DNA from: Mimachlamys varia
Lineage: Eukaryota; Mollusca; Bivalvia; Pectinida; Pectinidae
Length of the DNA: 64,000 nucleotides
Assembly: GCA_947623455.1 (NCBI GenBank)
Contig: OX392532.1
Location: 51,401,058 to 51,465,057, forward strand
Reading direction: 5' to 3'
Below, in pieces: positions 21,641 through 33,290 of this stretch. Every line of letters starts with the position of its first letter. The stretch's first letter is position 1. A program made the position numbers and the translations under genes. Under the pieces are notes generated by a model. It was not told the origin of the DNA. It did not search any database and saw only the letters and a list, made by a program, of their open reading frames with translations.

Positions 21641-21944
21641 GTTTGTATTTGCACGAAGAATATCGATATCTAAAACTCAATATATTAAGTTCAATGCTGA
21701 TATAAAGACGTGTAATAAATATAAGCCTTTTTTATTGATTAATTTTCTATTATATTTTCTTTATCAGATTCTAAATCTTAGCATTACAATAGTATGAAAT
21801 GAAAGTTGTCTGATATTTATTCAGTATTATTATGAATATTTTTGATTGAATTAGATAATAATATACTTCTTCCTCTTCTTCTTTTTTTCTTTTGAAGACC
21901 GTCCTGAGAATGAAATATTTCCCGATGTCACAACTTATTTTTGA

Positions 21945-22085
21945 ATATTATAATAATAATATACAATATTTGATATAGCGCCCTATCTAGCAATCATAAG
22001 CCACTCTAAAGCGCTTTACAGTACATAGATATACAATTCTTATACCATCATTACAATTAACACATACAGTTCTATCATATATTCA
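21945..22085. mobile_element. Small dispersed-element insertion present only in this duplicon copy
   Basis: Between ACTTATTTTTGAA and ATGGTGCCAGTAAATTTG this copy has about 140 bp that the right duplicon (57.93 kb) lacks. It contains ATAGCGCCCTATCTAGCAAT and CACTCTAAAGCGCTTTACAG, the tail motif of a short dispersed element widespread in invertebrate genomes. Exact ends and target duplication were not resolved. Confidence 0.55.
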
Positions 22086-23869
22086 ATGGTGCCAGTAAAT
22101 TTGCGTAATTACACTATTCATTCAATCTTGTAAATAACATACAGGGTTGAATTAGATAATTATCTCATTCAGATAACAAATGACATAGTTTAGTCACTAT
22201 TAGTAATTACGTGTAATCAGCGCAACATAGATTAGATAAAACGTTCACTTAACGTTTGTCAGGGGGAGGCAACTCTTACTGAAACAAAACTGTATGCATG
22301 AGTGTCACTATTTCCGACAGACTTTTTGTACTAAGAATATATGTTACAGTGTTGTAATCTAATGGAATTATGAAAGAAGTCCACAACACTGTCGGGTTCG
22401 TTATGATCGTTTATTCTGTAATTAAAAACAAAGATACAACACAGTACACATTCACTCAATCTCTCACATAGTCTATTACATCAAGGGACACAACTCTAAC
22501 ATATGCTACAATTACTCAATAATGCAATATAGTACACTTCTGGTAAATTACTTTATATATAGATATTTAGATATTATAACACTTTTAAAATGTACATATA
22601 TATCATATAGCATTTATCTGTACATATCAATTGACATTTGATACGAAATTACAAAATACACATAAGGCAGATTATGACTCAGCACGCTGTAGAATAAATT
22701 GCAAATCTTTTACTGGAAATGAAATTTATAAAAAACTTATAAAAGCAAAACTCATCAACATGATATAATTGGAAATATTAATTATTCATGTACAAATGCT
22801 GAAAAAACACTTAATCCCTTGTCTTTTATTTTTAATCAGGAAATTATGATTAAACAGTAAAATCATAATGAAAAACTTACAAAATACCAATATTTTGTGA
22901 TACATTCAAGAATATACCTAATCATAATAATACAAAAATGGTAAAAACTCACCCAGGTCTCTAATAAATTATTTATACATTCCCCAAAATCAAATATGAA
23001 TTTGGCTACTTTTGTGTCTAACAAGCTATGACCAATAAAAGTATCCGTAGAAGTCACATGACTAAAAATACCCACATTTCACACCATGTCATGTTCTTAC
23101 GTACATGTAACACTTACAGGTAACACATACAGGTAACACATACAGGTAACACATACAGGTAGCACAGGGTCCTGAGAAGCACACTACTTTCTTTCATCAC
23201 ACAACCATACTACCTCACTTCCATTCAAGTTCTCTTATAATTTTAACATCCAAACTATCATTTTTACACCTTTTAAATACATATTACAGTTCAATATAAA
23301 TATATCACCCTGTTACATATAATATATATCATAATTATTTTTATCTAATAAAATCAATCTGCAGCATGAAGATTTTTTCTCTGTATGAAGACGTTCATGT
23401 ATGTGATTAAATATGATTTCTTCGAATCAAGAATGCATTTCCGTTTCCCCCACTGGAGGGCTACATCCGGCGACAATTATACTTAGAAGTTTACCATTAA
23501 CATAAAATCGGTGTTTGCACAAAACATAAAAAATACCACATACACATCATCGGCTCATGGCGATAAACTGATAACGCTTTCCAATAACGTCTCTATATGT
23601 GCGATATTGTAAGATCGGTTGATATTAAACGCAGGATATTTCTGATCCACGTATTGAACATTCAATATTGTATTGTGCAAGTCTCGACAATCTAAAATAC
23701 ATGTTCTATGTTATTACGAGGACTATAAAATATACAATGTACCCAATTTAGCGTTCTACTTTCTGGTTTATAATACAAGAAGGACCTGACTGGCATTCAC
23801 TCATGACATTGCATTTGCATATTCATTTAAAAGTGCTGAGAGAACAATATCTTAATGGGGATACTTATA
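22086..23869. other. Duplicon B noncoding block
   Basis: AT-rich, nearly identical to 57.93-59.71 kb. A 70-codon minus-strand ORF (22863-23075, duplicated at 58727-58939) is preserved only because the whole block is recent; flanking noncoding DNA is equally conserved, so it is not called as a gene. Confidence 0.55.
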
Positions 23870-24650
23870 TATCAGTGTACTTTGTCAACAGAGATATATA
23901 GCTGTACAGACCTATACCAGCCGTATCAGTACACTCTGACAACAGAGATATATAGCTGTACAGACCTATAATAACCGTAATAGTTCACTCTGTCAACAGA
24001 GATATATATAGCTGTAGAGACCTATAATAGCGTATCAGTACACTCTGTCACCAGAGATATATAGCTGTACAGACCTATAATAACCGTAATAGTTCACTCC
24101 GTCAAAAGAGATATATAGCTATACAGACCTATAATAGCCGTATCAGTACACTCTGTCAACAAAGATATACAGCTATACAGATCTATATTAGCCGTATCAG
24201 TACACTCTGTCAACAGAGATATATATAGCTGTAGAGACCTATAATAGCGTATCAGTACACTCTGTCAACAGAGATATATAGCTGTACAGACCTATGATAG
24301 CCGTATCAGTACACTCTGTCAACAGAGATATATAGCTGTACAGACCTATGATAGCCGTATCAGTACACTCTGTCAACAGAGATATATAGCTGTACAGACC
24401 TATAATAGCGTATCAGTACACTCTGTCAACAGATGTATACATCTATACAGACCTATAATAGCCGTATCAGTATACTCTGTCAACAGAGATATATAGCTGT
24501 ACATACCTACATGTGTAATAGCCGTATCAGTATACTCTCTCAATAGAGAAATATAGCTGTACAGACCTATAATAGCCGTATCAGTACACTCTGTAAACCG
24601 AAATATATTGCTGTACAAACCTTTAATAATCGTATCACACTATTAAATCA
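23870..24650. repeat. 54-bp minisatellite, left copy (about 14 units)
   Basis: The unit is TATAGCTGTACAGACCTATA, then ATAGCCGTATCAGTACACTC, then TGTCAACAGAGATA. Some units differ in length (for example a lost C in ATAGCGTATC), which breaks the frame. The paralogous array at 59.72-60.50 kb keeps the 54-bp register better. Confidence 0.93.
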
Positions 24651-25505
24651 ATCTTGTAAATAACATACAGGGTTGAGTTAGAAAATTATCTTATTCAGAT
24701 AATAAATGACAAAGTTTGTTGTCACCATTAATAATTACATGCACATTATCTGATTAAATCAAGCTGAAGCATGAAGAATTTGCCTCTGTATAAGGACGTT
24801 TAATTATGTGATGAAATTGGATTTCTTTGATTCAAGAATGCACGCCGTTTTCCTCAATGGAGGACTACATCCGGGCGACAAATGTCAAGGGAAACCTGTA
24901 GCAGGATGACGCAAATCTGTGTGCGCACGTGCGACTCCTATAAGTAATAGAAATACAAATAATTAAGGCCGATGAACACTAAATCTCAATATGAATAAGT
25001 TTGCTATGTGAAGGGGGTAATTCTTAATGGACTATTGCCTTTTAACGAGCAAGAGGAAACAAAAGTTTGCCATTAGCATAATATCAGTGTTTGCACAAAA
25101 CACGAAAAATTACCAAATACACATCATCGGCTCATGGCGATAAACTAATTACCACTTTCCAATAAAGTCGCTTTATGTGCGATATTATATGATCGGTTGA
25201 TATTAAACGCTTAAGTATCAAAGGATATTTCTGATCCACGTATTAAACATTCAATATTGTATTGTGCAAGTCTCGACAATCTAAAATATACATGTTCTTT
25301 GTTTTTACGACGACTATAAGATATACAATGTACCCAATTTAGCGTTCTACTTTCTGGTTTATAATACAAGAAGGACCTGATTGGGGTTCACCCATGGCAT
25401 TGTATTTGCATATATAGCCGTATTAGTACACTCTGTCAACAGATATATATATATAGCTGTACAGACCTATAATAGCCGTATCAGTTTACTCTGTCAACAG
25501 AAATA
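24651..25505. repeat. Partial tandem copy of the duplicon B block
   Basis: After the 54-bp array the sequence returns to the start of the block: TCTTGTAAATAACATACAGG (also at 22.13 kb), then the CTCATGGCGATAAACT and GTACCCAATTTAGCGTTC segments, and ends with two 54-bp units at 25.41-25.50 kb. Large internal parts are missing. It shows an unequal exchange or partial duplication inside the left copy. Confidence 0.65.
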
Positions 25506-26509
25506 ACATACAAAGAGTCGAACTTACTTTACAGAGATCTTCGCTTCGATAATTAAGGTAATTTTAGTCCGACAATACTTTATGGGAATTGACGTATTTG
25601 TTCGTTAAAGTATTCATTGACTAGTGGAACAAAAACACAAAGTGTGTATGGGTAGATCCTTATTATTAACGAGTTATTCGAACACGTCCTTTCTGAATAG
25701 ACAACGGATATAATTTGTTCTGAACAACTTGGTAATTTCGTGTAGTCGGATTTATTAAAAAACGGATTCTATTTCAAACTGATGCCTAATTTTGATTTGT
25801 AAGTTTTTTTAACAGTATGGAACAGAATGTACATTTAAAACGTACTGTGACGAAATAAATACAGGTGTCGTAACATAACAGTCATAATAGGCGTATCTGA
25901 TATACAAAGAATATTATAGCGTTGAAATCGCTTCTGGTTAAAACAGAGTGATTGTGGAACTATGTATCGGTCAACCAATGTTGATATTGACGTATTTAAG
26001 GAATAACCACAATATGTTTTAGGGTTATACGGTATATACCGAAATAACTGTGTGCACTTTGCATAAATCCGCGAATTTCCGAAGATACGTATATAAGACA
26101 TAAGTCTTATACAATGATTTCGTATTAATTATAACAAAACTCGAATGGTTTTGCAAAATACACAACCATGTGCACAAATTTCACCGCAAAACAACTTCAA
26201 CCAATCAGAAGTTTGATTACAAAATACCGCGCCAAACATGGCGGCATATGGCGTCATCACTTTTTGCGTTGTCTGATTTTTGAGGTTATACAATATAACC
26301 TGAAAAAGTTTAACATTGCGGGAATAGGCAAAATTAAATTATATCTATAAAACAAGATGATATGGGAAGTGTTGATAGAGATATTGAAAACAAAGGATTT
26401 CCTTCTTCAGATTCTAACTGTGGCTCTCTCTCTGCTGAATTTTGAAACGAAAATATCTTGGTTTTTATTTAAATAAATCTGTTTAAAATAAAGGATTAAT
26501 TACCATAAA
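25506..26509. other. Duplicon B block between the 54-bp and 39-bp arrays
   Basis: Corresponds to 60.71-61.80 kb without the RT-element insertion found there, so it serves as the empty site (GGGTAGATCCTTATTATT at 25650). Small ORFs at 25835-26101 and 26168-26350 have no recognisable domain. Confidence 0.55.
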
Positions 26510-26975
26510 TACACAAAATCAATATCAACATTATCGTATTCAATCTCATCTCATTACATAGCATCAATGCATTGCCAATCAATCTCATTTCATTATATAG
26601 CATCAATGTATTGCTAATTAATCTCATTTCATTATGTAGCACCAATGTTCTGCAAATCAATTTCGTCTCATTATATAGCATCAATGTATTGCCAATCAAT
26701 CTCATCTCCTAATATAGCATCAATGTATTGCCAATCAATCTCATCTCCTAATATAACATCAATGTATTGCCAATCAATCTCATCTCCTTATATAGCATCA
26801 ACGTATTGTCAATCAATATCATCTCATTATATATATAGCATCAGTGTATTGCCAATCAATCTCATTTCCTTATATAGCACCAGTGTATTGCCAATCAATG
26901 TCATCTCCTTATATAGCATCAATGTATTGTCAATTAATCTCGTCTCATTATATAGTATCAACGCATTGCCAATCA
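26510..26975. repeat. 39-bp minisatellite, left copy (about 12 units)
   Basis: The unit is CAATGTATTGCCAATCAATC followed by TCATCTCCTTATATAGCAT. With a 39-bp (13-codon) period, both strands stay open, giving repetitive ORFs (for example MRLIGNTLMLYNE on the minus strand) that look like repeat artefacts. The right copy is at 61820-64000. Confidence 0.93.
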
Positions 26976-27259
26976 ATCAGTCAAAGATGATAAATTATCA
27001 TCATATAAGGTCGATCCATTGCTAAATTATTGTTAGAGGTATCGCTAGAAGAAAAAGGTCATGTAACTGACGACATCATTGCAGTACATCAGAATCAAAT
27101 GATATCTAATGGCCCATGCAACCCAGTCAAAAACAGTATCTATCACTTGGCTGATTATATATTTGGTATGAAATCATGGACACATACTTTAGATAATATT
27201 AAGGAATACACACCAGAAAACATATACTGATAGAAACATGCCCCAAAATCGACAACGAT

Positions 27260-28805
27260 AAACTAATTGTTTCTAAAAAGCTAGATCTGACAACGATTCT
27301 AACCATAGACCTCCGATTATGTTATTGTGTCTAACAAGCTAGATCTGACAACGATTCTAATCACAGACTTCAAATAATGTTATTGTGTCTAACAAGCTAG
27401 ACCTGACAACGATTCTAACCATAGACCTCCGATTATGTTATTGTGTCTAACAAGCTAGACCTGACAACGATTCTAACCATAGACCTCCAATTATGTTATT
27501 GTGTCTAACAAGCTAGACCTGACAACGATTCTAACCATAGACCTCCAATTATGTTATTGTGTCTAACAAGCTAGATCTGACAACGATTCTAACCATAGAC
27601 CTCCGATTATGTTATTGTGTCTAACAAGCTAGATCTGACAAAGATTCTAACCATAGACCTCCAATTATGTTATTGTGTCTAACAAGCTAGATCTGGCAAC
27701 GATCCTAACCATAGACCTCCAATTATGTTATTGTGTCTAACAAGCTAGATCTGACAACGATTCTAACCATAGACCTCCATTTATGTTATTGTGTCTAACA
27801 AGCTAGACATGACAAGGATTCTAACCATAGACCTCCAAATATGTTATTGTGTCTTACAAGCTAGGCCTGACAACGATTCTAACCATAGACCTCCGATTAT
27901 GTAATTGTGTCTAACAAGCTAGACCTGACAACGATTCTAACCATAGACCTCCAATTATGTTATTGTGTCTAACAAGCTAGACCTGACAACGATTCTAACC
28001 ATAGACCTCCAATTATGTTATTGTGTCTAACAAGCTAGATCTGACAACGATTCTAACCATAGACCTCCGATTATGTTATTGTGTCTAACAAGCTAGATCT
28101 GACAAAGATTCTAACCATAGACCTCCAATTATGTTATTGTGTCTAACAAGCTAGATCTGGCAACGATTCTAACCATAGACCTCCAATTATGTTATTGTGT
28201 CTAACAAGCTAGACCTGACAACGATTCTAACCATAGACCTCCGATTATGTTATTGTGTCTAACAAGCTAGATCTGACAACGATTCTAACCATAGACCTCC
28301 ATTTATGTTATTGTGTCTAACAAGCTAGACATGACAAGGATTCTAACCATAGACCTCCAAATATGTTATTGTGTCTTACAAGCTAGGCCTGACAACGATT
28401 CTAACCATAGACCTCCGATTATGTAATTGTGTCTAACAAGATAGATATGACAACGATTCTAACCATAGACCTCCGATTATGTTATTGTGTCTTACAAGCT
28501 AGACTAGACAACGATTCTAACCACAGACCTACAATTATGTTATTGTGTCTAACAAACTAGACATGACAACGATTCTAACCATAGACCTCCAATTATGTTA
28601 TTGTGTCTAACAAGCTAGACATGACAACGATTCTAACCACAGACCTCCGATTATGTAATTGTGTCTAACAAGAAAGATCTGACAACGATTCTAACCATAT
28701 ACCTCCAATTATATTTTTGTGTCTAACAAGCTAAACCTGACAACGATTCTAACCATAGACATCCAATTATATTTTTGTGTCTAACAAGCTAGACCTTACA
28801 ACGAT
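27260..28805. repeat. 58-bp minisatellite (about 26 units)
   Basis: The unit is CTAACAAGCTAGACCTGACA, then ACGATTCTAACCATAGACCT, then CCAATTATGTTATTGTGT. Runs of variant units recur in the same order (for example CATTTATG followed by AAATATG, TCTTACAAGCTAGGC and GTAATTG at about 27.78-27.91 and 28.30-28.43 kb), showing a higher-order duplication of roughly half a kilobase. Confidence 0.95.
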
Positions 28806-29692
28806 TCTTTCAACGTTTTAAGTGTAGCGGACCAGAAAAAATGACATGAAAATATTAGATTAAATCAGTAAAGCATGGGAAACAAATGAATCACCTAACG
28901 GAAATAAAAATGTAAGTTCCTGGACCTCGTACCAGTTAGCATGTGAGATCAACGACATTGGTCCACCGGTGCTTCAGAGGAGGTCTATCATACATGCAGG
29001 TATCCGTATAGCACTTGTGCTTTCATGTTTCACAAAGTGAACAAAAAAGTGTAAAAACCAAAATATCATATATAAAAAGGATATTCCATATTTTAGTATA
29101 TGCCCATGTAGACAGGTGTATACGTAATATGATTATACCAGTCTTATTTGACAAGGTCGGTTTACTCAAATTTGAATAAAGCATGCAATTCATGCAGGTA
29201 GGGACACGTAAGCAGAAAAAGATATATACAATATACTGTTTCATGTAAGGCCGTAGATTATCCGCATAAAACATGGTAGGGAGTTCAACATTAACCTGTT
29301 TTCTAGTAATAGTACCCCGATATCTGTCAGAATCTGAAACTTGTTTCGCCGAATTTTAATATTTTTCTTTATAAAATGTCAAGACGGAATATACAACGTT
29401 GGGTGTGTTGGTGTTTTTTCCCCATCTGAATTTGAGATGGAATGTGTTCGTTACGTCAGTGGTGTCTATTGCTGTCTTTCTTCTACAGATAATTACTTTC
29501 AGTTGTTTTAAGTCAATTTTGTATCCATTGGATACAGAATTACAATGATATTTTAAACACAATGGTTTTAGGTATCTACTGTATTACGGGTTATTTTCGC
29601 GCTTGTCGCAGTTGGAATCTACCGCGAATTTAACAATTCAGAATAAGTAGAGCATATCAAGATTAACGAACCAGCAAAATGAAATAAGATTT
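28806..29692. other. Spacer containing duplicated block C, left copy (29085-29560)
   Basis: 29085-29560 resembles 32050-32515: TACAAGGTCGGT-type, TATATACAATATACTGTTTC, ATGTAAGGCCGTAGATT and GGGAGTTCAAC in order. The two copies flank the 27-bp array. They are diverged, and no gene is recognised. Confidence 0.6.
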
Positions 29693-29860
29693 TATATCTA
29701 AGGATTAACCTTTGATTTTGTTTAGTTTATTAGATCATAAATCCAATGGAGTACGAGGTAAATTGCGTAAACGCGAAGCGTTTACGTTAAATTTACCGAC
29801 TGCTCCAATGGATTTATGATCTAATAAACTAAACAAAATCAAAGGTTAATTCTTATATTT
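29693..29860. mobile_element. Foldback (inverted-repeat) element 1
   Basis: A near-perfect palindrome with arms of about 70 bp: TTAACCTTTGATTTTGTTTA begins at 29705 and its complement ends at 29849. The centre is GTAAACGC-GAA-GCGTTTAC. Such long hairpins are typical of foldback/MITE elements. No coding capacity is present. Confidence 0.75.
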
Positions 29861-30164
29861 ACAGTATTTTCCTGTAAATGGTTCATAACTTTTTTGTTCA
29901 ATTTAGCCCCATCTGCAGACATATATTTCATTTTAAAACTTACAAACGTGAAAACAGTTCAATAAATGTAATAGCATGAAGTTTGCATAAGCCGTAGCTA
30001 GACTCGCCCATGTCAATTATTGATGACGTCATACAATTGTGATTCGAACGGGATAATTTGCATAGTTCCGCCCAACGGATATGAACAAAGTAAAGAAATG
30101 CGATCACAGGGACGCAGTTCCAGACTGAAAAAGACCAAAAAGACTTGACTTGACTAAACACAGC

Positions 30165-31935
30165 ATTTCAGAACACAGATACTGCGCCACTGGGACAGAT
30201 CACTGATACTGAGCCACTGGGACAGAGCACTGATACTGAGCCACGGGGACAGAACACTGATATTGAGCCACTTGGACAGAACACTGATACTGAGCCACTG
30301 GGACAGAACACTGATACTGAGCCACTGGGACAGTACACTGATACTGACCCACTGGGACAGAGCAGTGTATCAGAAGACTGATACTGAGCCACTGGGACAG
30401 AACACTGATACTGAGCCACTGGGACAGAACACTGATACTGAGCCACTGGGAGAGAGCACTGATACTGAGCCACTGGGACAGAGCACTGATACTGAGCCAC
30501 TGGGACAGAGCACTGATACTGAGCCACTGGGACAGAACACTGATACTGAGCCACTGGGACAGAACACTGATACAGACCCACTGGGACAGAGCAGTGTATC
30601 AGAAGACTGATACTGAGCCACTGGGACAGAGCACTGATCCTGAGCCACTGGGACAGAACACTGATACTTAGCCACTGGGAGAGAGCACTGATACTGAGCC
30701 ACTGGGACAAAACACTGATACTGAGCCACTGGGACAGAACACTGATACTGACTTACTGGGACAATGCAGTGTATCAGAAAACTGATACTGAGCCACGGGA
30801 ACAGAACACTGATATTGAGCCACTGGGACAGAACACTGATACTGAGCCACTGGGACAGAACACTGATACTGACCCATTGGGACAGAACAGTGTATCAGAA
30901 AACTGATACTGAGCCACGGGGACAGAGCACTGATACTGAGCCACTGGGACAAAACACTGATACTGAGCCACTGGGAGTGAGCAGTGTATCATAAAACTGA
31001 TACTGAGCCACGGGGACAGAACACTGATACTGAGCCACTGGGACAGAACACTGATACTGAGCCACGGGGACAGAACACTGATACTGAGCCATTGGGACAG
31101 AGCACTGATACTGACCCACTGGGACAGAGCACTGATACTGAGCCACGGGGACAGAACACTGATACTGAGCCACTGGGACAGAGCACTGATACTGAGCCAC
31201 TTGGACAGAGCACTGATACTGAGCCACTGGGACAGAGCACTGATACTGAGCCACGGGGACAGAACACTGATACTGAGCCACTGGGAGAGAGCAGTGTATC
31301 AGAAAACTGATACTGAGCCACGGGGATAGAACACTGATACTGAGCCACTGGGACAGAACACTGATACTGAGCCACTGGGAGAGAGCACTGATACTGAGCC
31401 ACTGGGACAGAACACTGATACTGAGCCACTGGGACAGAGCACGGATACTGAGCCACTTGGACAGAGCACTGATACTGAGCCACTGGGACAGAGCACTGAT
31501 CCTGAGCCAATGGGACAGATCACTGTTACTGAGCCACTGGGACAGAACACTGATACTGAGCCACTGGGACAGAGCACTGATACTGAGCCACTGGGACAGA
31601 GCACTGATATTGAGCCACTGGGACAGAGCACTGATACTGAGCCACTGGGACAGAACACTGATACTGAGCCAATGGGTCAGAACACTGATACTGAGCCACT
31701 GGGACAGATCACTGATACTGAGCCACTGGGACAGAACACTGATACTGAGCCACTGGGACAGAACACTGATACTGAGCCACTGGGTCAGAACACTGATACT
31801 GAGCCACTGGGACAGAACACTGATACTGAGCCACTGGGACAGAGCACTGATACTGAGCCACTTGGACAGAGCACTGATACTGAGCCCCTGGGACAGAACA
31901 CTGATACTGAGCCACTGGGACAGAGCAGTGTTTCA
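30165..31935. repeat. 27-bp minisatellite (about 65 units)
   Basis: The unit is ACTGATACTGAGCCACTGGG plus ACAGAAC. Punctuating variants GAGCAGTGTATCAGAAAACT recur every few units. The 27-bp period is 9 codons, so overlapping ORFs of 68-182 codons (for example CSVPVAQYQ repeats) run on both strands. None starts in a convincing context and the array ends abruptly, so I do not call a gene. Confidence 0.95.
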
Positions 31936-32653
31936 GGCAATGTCTACCATAACGATCCTAATAATACTTTTATCTTCACGTTACACAAAGCAAATAAACT
32001 ATTAGTGCAATAACCATAAGATCAAATAGAAAAAGTAATGTATTCATTGTTTCAGTAGTTGCCCTCGTAGAAAGGTGTACAGGTAACCTGAGAATACCAG
32101 TGTTGATTTTACAAGGTCGGTCTATTGAAGTTGGAATAAAGACAATAAATCCACGCAGTGTATAATATCATACAAGTAGGGACATGTCAGTAGACAAATA
32201 TATACAATATACTGTTTCATGTAAAGCTGTAGATTCTCCGTATACAGACATAGGAGGGAGTTCAACCTTACCTGCTTTCCAATAATAGTGATCGATAGAT
32301 GACATTATACAATACTTGCTCAACGAAACTTCAATGATGTCTTTACAAAGTGTCAAATAATGGAATGAATAAAGACGTCAGGTGTATAGGTTTTTCTTCT
32401 GACGCTATGTTTTTGTTACTACAGCATTGTATATCGTTAACTGTCCTCTACATACGCAAACTTTCGTAAGTTGATATAATGTCTTTTGGATTCCGAATTA
32501 CAGATTTATTTAAACAACATCTTTTTATTGTTTTCTTTTATTATTACTGCGACCGCAAAACAACCAGATAACACGTGAACTTTACGACCGTGATTAATAA
32601 ATAATTTAATCTTGTTTGAAACAAGATTTTGCATTGGTTTAAAAAATTATGTT

Positions 32654-32713
32654 ATCAGCCAATAACGTAAAAATTGACGTCGCCGTTTATAACGTCAATT
32701 TTGATTGGCTGAT
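32654..32713. repeat. Short inverted repeat
   Basis: ATCAGCCAAT...AAAATTGACGT is followed, after 11 bp, by ACGTCAATTTT and ATTGGCTGAT. Arms are about 22-27 bp with a small asymmetry in the left arm. It could be the tip of a small foldback element. Confidence 0.65.
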
Positions 32714-32792
32714 GCAGCAGCGTATTAATTTGTAAGAGAAAAGAGTCCACCGATAAAGTGAATTTCGCAGGGTATAGATTGAATTATAAGGA

Positions 32793-32926
32793 TTAACTTG
32801 AATTTATTTTTTTATGTTATGGGGTTATAACACAAAATACCGGAGTGTACTCTCATCATAAACCTCGAAGAGTACACTCCGGTTTCTTGTGTTATACCCC
32901 CATAACATAAACATTAATTCAAGTTA
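32793..32926. mobile_element. Foldback (inverted-repeat) element 2
   Basis: Left arm TTAACTTGAATTTATTT...TTATGTTATGGGG..ATAACACAA and ACCGGAGTGTACTCT; right arm AGAGTACACTCCGGT, TTGTGTTAT, CCCCATAACATAA and ATTCAAGTTAA. Loop about 15 bp. Its outer sequence AAGGATTAAC matches that of element 1, while the internal arms differ. Confidence 0.75.
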
Positions 32927-33242
32927 ATCATTAAAGAAATAAATTCGGAATGGTAGTAATATTATTTAATACGATATTTGCAAATGATTTCAGAATTGTT
33001 CAGTGTGTATTTTCTAAACTTACCAATATTCAATTTCAATTTCACTTTCCGATAAATTTTTTTGATAATAACATCCAAGCTTTTCAAACCTATATTGTGT
33101 TTTCATGTTGTAGTTAAATATTCTGTATCCTGGTATGATATTAAGGTGGGCCTTTTTGAAAATTCCAATTAGTATACCGGTTTGTTGTTATTGAGAATAA
33201 TGCCTCGGTTCTCACCTTTGGGATATTGCTTTTACCCACATC

Positions 33243-33290
33243 TAAGCATTGCAGATGTCGCCGAAAAGGCAGAAGACACTTACTCTTCCA
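33243..33290 (+). mobile_element. Left remnant of the Penelope-like element that seeded the 31-bp array
   Basis: GCAGATGTCGCCGAAAAGGC and AGAAGACACTTACTCTTCC correspond to GGGTGTCGTCGATGAAGC and AGAAGACGCTTACTCTTCC of the dispersed element. The array follows directly. The matching right remnant is at 37880-37955. Confidence 0.65.

Larger units (their letters stand above)
21360..26975. repeat. Segmental duplication B, left copy
   Basis: Corresponds to 56535-64000: the same 5' gene flank, the same AT-rich block (CACAACACTGTCGGGTTCGT, TCAAGGGACACAACTC), a 13-bp GGTAACACATACA short array (23.10 / 58.97 kb), the 54-bp array, the TCCGACAA...TGGGTAGAT block and the 39-bp array, all in the same order. 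Differences mark later events: about 140 bp inserted here at 21.95-22.09 kb, and an LTR and an RT element inserted in the right copy. Confidence 0.85.
31936..33242. other. Spacer with duplicated block C right copy and foldback elements
   Basis: 32050-32515 is the partner of 29085-29560. Inverted repeats at 32654-32713 and 32793-32926 are listed separately. The remainder is AT-rich with no recognised gene. Confidence 0.55.

Noticed and set aside
22863..23075. A 70-codon ORF conserved between 22.9 and 58.8 kb as a possible small gene
   Set aside because: The surrounding noncoding DNA is just as conserved because the whole block is duplicated; no independent evidence for coding.
27030..27230. 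A 66-codon ORF between the 39-bp and 58-bp arrays
   Set aside because: Residue composition looks protein-like but there is no recognisable domain and no supporting splice or start context.
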